Origin: an uncultured Eubacteriales bacterium
GTDB taxonomy: Bacteria > Bacillota_A > Clostridia > Oscillospirales > Acutalibacteraceae
Reading direction: 5' to 3'
Length of the DNA: 21,165 bases
Assembly: GCA_934454005.1 (NCBI GenBank)
Contig: CAKSGI010000012.1
Span: forward strand, 1-21,165
How positions within the stretch are numbered: position 1 is the first letter of the stretch; every line of letters starts with the position of its first letter. The notes beneath the pieces are model-generated. The model saw only the letters and a program-made list of their open reading frames with translations. It searched no databases and was not told where the DNA came from. The translations under genes were made by a program, and so were the position numbers. Positions 16,081-21,165 of this stretch are shown one piece after another.

Positions 16081-17367
16081 TTACTTGTTTTTAATTTCAA
16101 GATAAGCCTTTAGTAGACCATCAAATAAGGAACTATCTTTTTTTATTTCATATGTTTCTTTGGTACTCATGTTTTTCAATATAGCAATTCCATTTTTTAT
16201 TTCATCATCACCCAATACCATTGTATATCTAGCCCTTATTTTGTTTGCATATTTCATCTGGGATTTTAAACTTTTATCCGTTATGTCATAATCGCAATAA
16301 ATATCGTGTTTTCTAAGTTTGCCTATAATATCAAATGTTTCTAATTTTGCTTTTTCTCCAATTGCAGCAATATATATATCTATATTTTTAGGCTCTGGTA
16401 TGTCTATTTTTTGGTTTTCAATTAAAATCATTAATCTCTCTATTCCTAAACCAAATCCAAGTGATGATATTTCTTTACTACCAATTTGATTTACAAGGCT
16501 ATCATATCTGCCACCACCACAAACTGTTCCTTGAGCACCTATATCATTGGATATAAATTCAAAAACAGTTCTTGTGTAATAATCAAGTCCCCTAACAATT
16601 TTAGGATTAACTACATATTCTATTTTAGATTTTTCAAGATATTTTTTAACATTTTCAAAATGGTTTTTACAATCGTTACATATATAATCGAGTATGTTTG
16701 GTGCATTTTGAGTGATTTTTTTACATTCAGGATTTTTGCAATCTAAAACTCGCATTGGATTTCTATCTATTCTGTCTAGGCACATTTTGCAAAGGTTGCT
16801 TTTATTTTTAATAAAATATTTTTTAAGCGCTTCTTGATATTTCTCTCTACAAAAATTGCATCCTATCGAATTTATTTCTAAAAAGATATTTTTTAATCCC
16901 AATTTTTTGAATATATTATTTGCAACTCTTATGAGTTCAGCATCAGCAATGGGTTCAGAAGTTCCAAAAATTTCAAGTCCAAATTGGTGGAATTCTCTTA
17001 ATCTGCCAGATTGAGGTTTTTCGTACCTGTAACAAGAATCGATATAACTTAATCTAATAGGAAGTCCATAGTTAAACAATCCATGTTCCAACATAGCCCT
17101 AGCTGTACCGGCTGTTCCCTCTGGTCTTAATGTTAATGATCGATTAGATTTATCATTAAAAGTATACATTTCTTTTTGGACCACATCGCTGCTATTTCCT
17201 ACAGACCTTTTAAAAAGTTCTGTATGTTCAAAAACAGGTGTTCGAATTTCTTTAAATCCTGCATTTATAGCTTCATCTCTTAAAAAATTTTCTATAAAAC
17301 TATACTTATAACTTTTGTCAGGGAGTATATCTTGTGTTCCCTTAACACCTTTTGCAATTAAATCCAT
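16081..17367 (-). CDS. hisS: Histidyl-tRNA synthetase
   Basis: A 428-residue class II synthetase that charges tRNA-His. GTQDILPDKS near the N-terminus, LTLRPEGTAGTARAM (motif 2 region), YRYEKPQSGRLREFHQFGLEIFG, the histidine motif GLDYYTR and SLGFGLGIERLM (motif 3) are all present. The insertion carries paired cysteines (CNFC, CKMC, DCKNPECKK, CNDC), a metal-binding pattern usual in Firmicutes copies. The C-terminal ~95 residues form the anticodon-binding domain. A longer frame starts 11 codons upstream, but TTGGAGGTT six bases before ATG 17367 fixes this start. aspS follows. The terminator-like hairpin just upstream of the SD may also act in the leader of this gene. Confidence 0.96.
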   Translation of the reverse strand: MDLIAKGVKGTQDILPDKSYKYSFIENFLRDEAINAGFKEIRTPVFEHTELFKRSVGNSSDVVQKEMYTFNDKSNRSLTLRPEGTAGTARAMLEHGLFNYGLPIRLSYIDSCYRYEKPQSGRLREFHQFGLEIFGTSEPIADAELIRVANNIFKKLGLKNIFLEINSIGCNFCREKYQEALKKYFIKNKSNLCKMCLDRIDRNPMRVLDCKNPECKKITQNAPNILDYICNDCKNHFENVKKYLEKSKIEYVVNPKIVRGLDYYTRTVFEFISNDIGAQGTVCGGGRYDSLVNQIGSKEISSLGFGLGIERLMILIENQKIDIPEPKNIDIYIAAIGEKAKLETFDIIGKLRKHDIYCDYDITDKSLKSQMKYANKIRARYTMVLGDDEIKNGIAILKNMSTKETYEIKKDSSLFDGLLKAYLEIKNK

Positions 17368-17382
17368 ATTAACCTCCAACAC

Positions 17383-17420
17383 AAAAAACACAGAAAACAA
17401 AATACAGTATTGTTTTCTGT
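17383..17420 (-). terminator. Terminator between mgsA and hisS
   Basis: An 11-bp perfect stem (17390-17400 with 17410-17420) and 9-base loop are followed on the minus strand by GTTTTTT. It lies 38 bases after the mgsA stop and only about ten bases before the hisS SD. It must separate the two transcripts or work as an attenuator in a hisS leader. Confidence 0.82.
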
Positions 17421-17458
17421 ATTCTGCTTTCTGTAATTTAAATCCTGTTATAACATCC

Positions 17459-17872
17459 TTAAACTATATTATCTTTTGGATTTATAATATCTCTCCAATC
17501 AAGATCTCCTCTTTCAAGTCCGCGAACCAATACTTCTCCAGTAGCAATATTAGTTGCAACAGGAATATTATGCATATCACAAAGTCTTAATAAATTAATG
17601 TCATTTGGTTCATGTGGTTTAGGATTTAGAGGATCCCTAAAAAATAATAACATATCTACTTCATTACAAGCAACTCTTGCAGCAACCTGCTGATCTCCAC
17701 CTTGTGCTCCAGTTAAAAATCTTTGTATTTTAAGACCAGTAGCTTCAGATACCATCTTTCCTGTTGCACCTGTAGCACAAAGTTTATGTCTACTTAAAAT
17801 TCCACAATAAGCAATACAAAATTGTATCATTAATTCTTTTTTTGCATCGTGTGCAATTAATGCAATGTTCAT
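17459..17872 (-). CDS. mgsA: Methylglyoxal synthase
   Basis: A 137-residue enzyme that converts dihydroxyacetone phosphate to methylglyoxal and phosphate, a bypass of lower glycolysis used when phosphate is short. IALIAHD with H8, TGAQGGDQQVAA with D60, FFRDPLNPKPHEPN with D80 and H87, and NIPVATNIATGEVLVR are the family signatures, and length is normal. GGAGGGA precedes ATG 17872 by about eight bases. It follows the MinD-like gene by 39 bases and probably shares its transcript. In several clostridia mgsA also lies near min and rod cell-shape genes, so the pairing is not unusual, although the functional link is unknown. Confidence 0.97.
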   Translation of the reverse strand: MNIALIAHDAKKELMIQFCIAYCGILSRHKLCATGATGKMVSEATGLKIQRFLTGAQGGDQQVAARVACNEVDMLLFFRDPLNPKPHEPNDINLLRLCDMHNIPVATNIATGEVLVRGLERGDLDWRDIINPKDNIV

Positions 17873-17911
17873 TTTTAAATTCCCTCCAAATTAAATTTGT
17901 AATTTATATTT

Positions 17912-18658
17912 CTAAAGTTTTCTAAGAGATGGGAGAGGAACCCGTTCTCCTAGAAATCTGGCAGATAGCCTTTCAAAAGCTTTTTTAGCTGAGGATTTAT
18001 CACTAAGTGGTAATCCTTTAGAAAACTTTTCCAAAATATCATTATCCTCTGGAACAATAGCTATCAATTGTATTCCCGATTCGTCGATCACAGTATCTAA
18101 ATCTTCATATAAATCACTTTTCCTAAAATAATGATTAGAAAATCTGTTGATAACCAATCTAATATCATTAATGCCTGAATCTATAAGAATATCTCTTACT
18201 TTTCTAGAGTCCATTAAAGAAACAGGGTTAGTATTAGCAACAATTATTGCTCTATCAGCCGAAGCAATACTTGATTCAAATCCTGTTCCAATTCCAGCAG
18301 GAGAATCAATAATAACCTGATCGTAATAACTAGAAAAAACAGAAATTAATTTTTTCATAACTTTTGTAGATAGTCCGTCAGCCTTGCTTTGTGCAGCAGG
18401 GATTAAATAAAGATTTTTAATATACGGAGATCTGTATATAGCATCTGTTATTTCACAATTACCCAAAATAATATCAGATATATCATAAACTAAATTTTCT
18501 TTTATACTTAGAATGTAGTCTAAGTTTCCAAGGCCCGAGTCGGCATCTATAATTAAAACTTTTTCATCTTTTTTTGCAAGTTCTGTGGCAAGTCCAGCAC
18601 TAACTGCTGATTTTCCAACTCCACCTTTTCCTGAGGTAACTACAGTGACAATCCCCAT
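17912..18658 (-). CDS. minD: MinD-like P-loop ATPase
   Basis: A 248-residue ATPase of the MinD/ParA class. The deviant Walker A motif SGKGGVGKSAVSA (9-21) has signature K11 and K16. VLIIDADSGLGNLDYIL (34-50) and QVIIDSPAGIG (114-124) are the switch and Walker B segments. MinD dimerises on ATP and, with MinC, blocks division at wrong sites. Here the protein ends in FLGERVPLPSLRKL and lacks a clear amphipathic membrane-targeting helix like that of longer MinD proteins, and neither minC nor minE is adjacent, so a variant role is possible. ATG 18658 is the only sensible start: the family N-terminus begins there and TAG precedes it in frame. The SD AAAGGAG lies 52 bases upstream, separated by a hairpin. 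It is probably co-transcribed with mgsA. Confidence 0.88.
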   Translation of the reverse strand: MGIVTVVTSGKGGVGKSAVSAGLATELAKKDEKVLIIDADSGLGNLDYILSIKENLVYDISDIILGNCEITDAIYRSPYIKNLYLIPAAQSKADGLSTKVMKKLISVFSSYYDQVIIDSPAGIGTGFESSIASADRAIIVANTNPVSLMDSRKVRDILIDSGINDIRLVINRFSNHYFRKSDLYEDLDTVIDESGIQLIAIVPEDNDILEKFSKGLPLSDKSSAKKAFERLSARFLGERVPLPSLRKL

Positions 18659-18716
18659 GTAAACTGAGCACTAAAAAGATATAATTTTATAAAATATTTT
18701 AGTGCATAACTCCTTT
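18659..18716 (-). promoter_or_regulatory. minD ribosome binding site separated from its start by a stem-loop
   Basis: On the minus strand AAAGGAG (18716-18710) is followed by four bases, then a 9-bp stem GCACTAAAA/TTTTAGTGC (18705-18697 with 18676-18668) around a 20-base AT loop, then nine bases and ATG 18658. Folding would bring the SD to about 13 bases from the start. A two-codon mini-frame, ATG-CAC-TAA, begins at 18707, two bases after the SD. Confidence 0.6.
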
Positions 18717-18752
18717 CTCTGCAAATACAAAAATAAATCTCTAACTATAAAT

Positions 18753-18781
18753 ATAGTAACATAATAAACATTATTAGTCAA
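18753..18781 (-). promoter_or_regulatory. Promoter of minD-mgsA
   Basis: On the minus strand TTGACT (18781-18776) is 17 bases from TACTAT (18758-18753), with a TG extension before the -10. Transcription would start near 18746, leaving a leader of about 88 bases that contains the SD-hairpin arrangement. Confidence 0.7.
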
Positions 18782-18851
18782 AGGATTTTAAAAAAAATTC
18801 TGTTTTTCTGTCGTAAACTTATTGCAAAGTTAAAAGGTAAAAAATACGATC

Positions 18852-21038
18852 TTAAAAATTACAAGTTAATTTTTTAATCTCGGCTATATATTTATCTTCA
18901 TCCGAAGCAAAGTGATATTTATTATTTGGCGTTTTATTTACCTCTTTAATGATTTTTCTACAAAATATTAAATATATAAAAAATAGAATTATAGAAATTA
19001 AAGAAATAATTGCTCCTAATTTAAGTCCAGGTGTTATATAGTCAAATCTTATATTACTTACTTGATTGGCTGGTACTTTTACAGCCATAAATCCTACATT
19101 TACTTTTTCTATTTTTGCTAAATTATTATTTACGTGAGCTTTCCAACCAGATTCATATGGTATACTGAAAAATACTAATTTTTCTCTATTTGTTTTATTT
19201 TCAAATGTAGCAGAAAATCCATATTTATCATAAGAAAAATAGCTGCAACTATCATTTTTTCTTGCTAAACAATCGTTAAAATATGAATTTTTAGTATACA
19301 AAATAGGTTCTGTAGTATTTATATTTTCTAAAATATCAGAATAATTTTTGACCTGATCATCATCAAGAACAATTGATTTAAGCATTAAAAGATTTCTATT
19401 TTGTTCTGGAGTTTTGTTAAAATCTTCCTTTGAAACGAAATAATCGTAACTAAATCCATATGGAATAAAATATTCATTTTCCCAAATATCAAAATTATTT
19501 TGAGTATCGTAATATGACCATCCTGGCATTTGGGGAGAAAATTTAAGATCTTCAGCAAAGGAATCTTTGTCATCAATATAATCAAAAAGCCATTTACAAG
19601 ATGTTAATCCTCGTATTCCATAGAATTTTGTTTCTGGTCTTGAACCAACGTCTCTTTTAACCCCAACAGATGGATAATACTCCATAATAGATCCTGGAAC
19701 TACAGAATGAAATGCTTGTATTGTGGGGAATTGCCAAAACATTGCTTGGTTATCCATTCCATTGTAAACATCTACTCTACAGTTTTGAATTTCGGGAATA
19801 TTAAAATCTTCTTTTCCGTTTAAACAGTGGGGAATGATAAAATTATGTGTGTCATAAGATTGAGTTTTCCCTAAAGCTATAATATAAGATGAATAAACAA
19901 ATATTACTGTAAATAAGGATATTCCCAGATGCTTAATCATATTTTTTTTGTTTGTAAAGATAATAATTGAAAGTGTAAGCAAACAAATTAACGATATAGA
20001 TACATAAATCCAAAATCTATCAGGATAGTCCATAAGGCCTAAGCGACTTGTTTTATCAGATAACCCGGAACTATTGTTTTTTATAAATCCTATAGGAAAA
20101 GCTATCGATACAGTAATCAAAACAGACCATTTGATTGCTTTTGGCCAATCAATTTTTGATGATTGCAATGCCATTATTGTAGAAAGGCTGGTCATTAAGG
20201 TTAACATATAAAACCATCTTGCATAATAGGCAGAATTGAACAGCTGAAATGCACTATTAAGTATCGGGATTGTGGCTATTATAAATAAAGCTACCAAAAA
20301 TTTTTTAAGCCAATGTTGTCTCTTTAATTGAAGCCAAGCAATTGTACCTGTCATCCCAAAAAGTGGTAACCATGCACCAAGAGATGCCCATTTTGCATTT
20401 GAATTAGGTGTAAAATTAGGTCTTGCGGGTATATCTGGAGGGAAAAAGAAGCATTCTAATATATGTATATATCTTTGCTCGTTTTCATACAGCAATAGCG
20501 ACCATCCACTATAGGTATTTTCGACTCTAGGGTTTTGAATAACAGCCAATATTGAAGGAAGTAATGCTATGAATGATGCAAACAGCCCTAATATACACTC
20601 TATTAACAGCAGTAAGAACTCTTTTAAATTAAATTTAAAATCTCCCCATACAATTTTAAATACCCAGTATAGTATAGCAAATACAACTTGTCCTACAAAA
20701 AAATAATAATTTATAAAACTACTTGCGAATACTGCTAAAAATACTACACCTTTTGTTTTTTCATACATGTATTTATCTATTGCAGCTAATAATAAAGGAA
20801 ATATAATCATAGCTTCATGAAAATGATTAAAAAATATATTATATATCGCAAAACCAGAAAATGCATATAAAGTAGAACCTATAATTGCGAGTTTAGGATT
20901 TTTAACATATCTTTTTAAATATATGTATGAAGTTAGAGATAAACATCCAAACTTCAATATAAGTAGTGGTCCCATTAAATATGGAACAGCTTTGCTTGGA
21001 AAAACAAGAGTTAACCAAAAAAATGGGCTTGTAATCAT
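18852..21038 (-). CDS. YfhO family membrane protein, 5' end apparently truncated
   Basis: A 728-residue polytopic membrane protein of the YfhO family, GT-C-like proteins linked in Gram-positives to glycosylation of cell-wall polymers such as lipoteichoic acid. The first ~400 residues carry many hydrophobic segments. A long extracellular part follows, ending in the typical FFSIPYESGWKAHVNN...GFMAVKVPA region, then a last membrane segment (about 675-695) and a charged tail. Family members are usually longer: the segment before ITSPFFWLTLVFPSKAVPYLMGP should hold a first membrane helix and a conserved acidic loop. Homology seems to run upstream of the ATG (IIGSYTFY), but in-frame stops follow at 21078-21080, 21105-21107 and 21123-21125. 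No SD precedes ATG 21038. It may be a decaying gene or a fragment. Confidence 0.75.
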   Translation of the reverse strand: MITSPFFWLTLVFPSKAVPYLMGPLLILKFGCLSLTSYIYLKRYVKNPKLAIIGSTLYAFSGFAIYNIFFNHFHEAMIIFPLLLAAIDKYMYEKTKGVVFLAVFASSFINYYFFVGQVVFAILYWVFKIVWGDFKFNLKEFLLLLIECILGLFASFIALLPSILAVIQNPRVENTYSGWSLLLYENEQRYIHILECFFFPPDIPARPNFTPNSNAKWASLGAWLPLFGMTGTIAWLQLKRQHWLKKFLVALFIIATIPILNSAFQLFNSAYYARWFYMLTLMTSLSTIMALQSSKIDWPKAIKWSVLITVSIAFPIGFIKNNSSGLSDKTSRLGLMDYPDRFWIYVSISLICLLTLSIIIFTNKKNMIKHLGISLFTVIFVYSSYIIALGKTQSYDTHNFIIPHCLNGKEDFNIPEIQNCRVDVYNGMDNQAMFWQFPTIQAFHSVVPGSIMEYYPSVGVKRDVGSRPETKFYGIRGLTSCKWLFDYIDDKDSFAEDLKFSPQMPGWSYYDTQNNFDIWENEYFIPYGFSYDYFVSKEDFNKTPEQNRNLLMLKSIVLDDDQVKNYSDILENINTTEPILYTKNSYFNDCLARKNDSCSYFSYDKYGFSATFENKTNREKLVFFSIPYESGWKAHVNNNLAKIEKVNVGFMAVKVPANQVSNIRFDYITPGLKLGAIISLISIILFFIYLIFCRKIIKEVNKTPNNKYHFASDEDKYIAEIKKLTCNF

Positions 21039-21165
21039 ATAAAAAGTATATGAACCAATAATTTTAAAATTAATTAATTATTCAGAAATTATATTTAATG
21101 GTAATTATAAATATATTTTGAATCAGTCACATAATGAAAGTGATTTTGTATCTGATGATTATAAG

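Noticed and set aside
17368..17400. Eleven-codon N-terminal extension of HisS
   Set aside because: It runs through the terminator T-run and the SD; TTGGAGGTT fits the ATG at 17367.
1..21165. CRISPR array, insertion sequence or prophage
   Set aside because: No regularly spaced repeats, intact transposase, integrase or phage structural gene was seen in any frame I examined.

Overview
The window is a very AT-rich stretch of a Gram-positive chromosome. The gene set suggests a spore-forming Firmicute of the class Clostridia, possibly of the Oscillospirales type. The supports are a DUF2508-bofA pair, a BofC-like secreted protein, a SAM-I riboswitch before metK, rubrerythrin and thioredoxin genes, a YfhO-type membrane protein, and strong purine-rich ribosome binding sites (SDs). 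The lineage call is inference; nothing here names a species.

Layout. The left edge holds a tRNA-Asn, missing its first two bases, with its terminator. About 900 bp of non-coding or decayed DNA follows, then a lone HAD-type sugar-phosphate phosphatase gene, then about 640 bp more of apparently decayed DNA. From 2.2 to 5.9 kb all genes are on the minus strand: trxA-trxB, a secreted zinc phospholipase C-like protein with a ricin-type C-terminal domain, rubrerythrin, and a small BofC-like exported protein. From 6.0 to 12.6 kb all genes are on the plus strand: a class A penicillin-binding protein, the hom-thrB-lysC cluster for threonine/aspartate-family synthesis, and the DUF2508-bofA pair. A strong terminator usable in both directions separates bofA from metK. 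From 12.6 to 21 kb genes are again on the minus strand: metK under a SAM-I riboswitch, hisS-aspS, minD-like-mgsA, and a YfhO family protein whose 5' end looks truncated near the right edge.

How the genes relate. lysC, hom and thrB carry aspartate toward homoserine phosphate, and metK uses the methionine made from the same branch, so two connected amino-acid functions lie close together. The lysC gene carries a strong SD and ATG at codon 246, exactly where the Bacillus subtilis enzyme makes its separate beta subunit. The thioredoxin pair and rubrerythrin form an oxidative-stress group.

The most unusual signal concerns translation starts. In aspS a 26-bp imperfect palindrome flanked by an exact 7-bp direct repeat lies between the SD and the start codon; removing the palindrome plus one repeat copy would restore ideal spacing. 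In minD a 9-bp stem-loop also separates a perfect SD from the start codon. Both could be hairpin-bridged ribosome binding sites.
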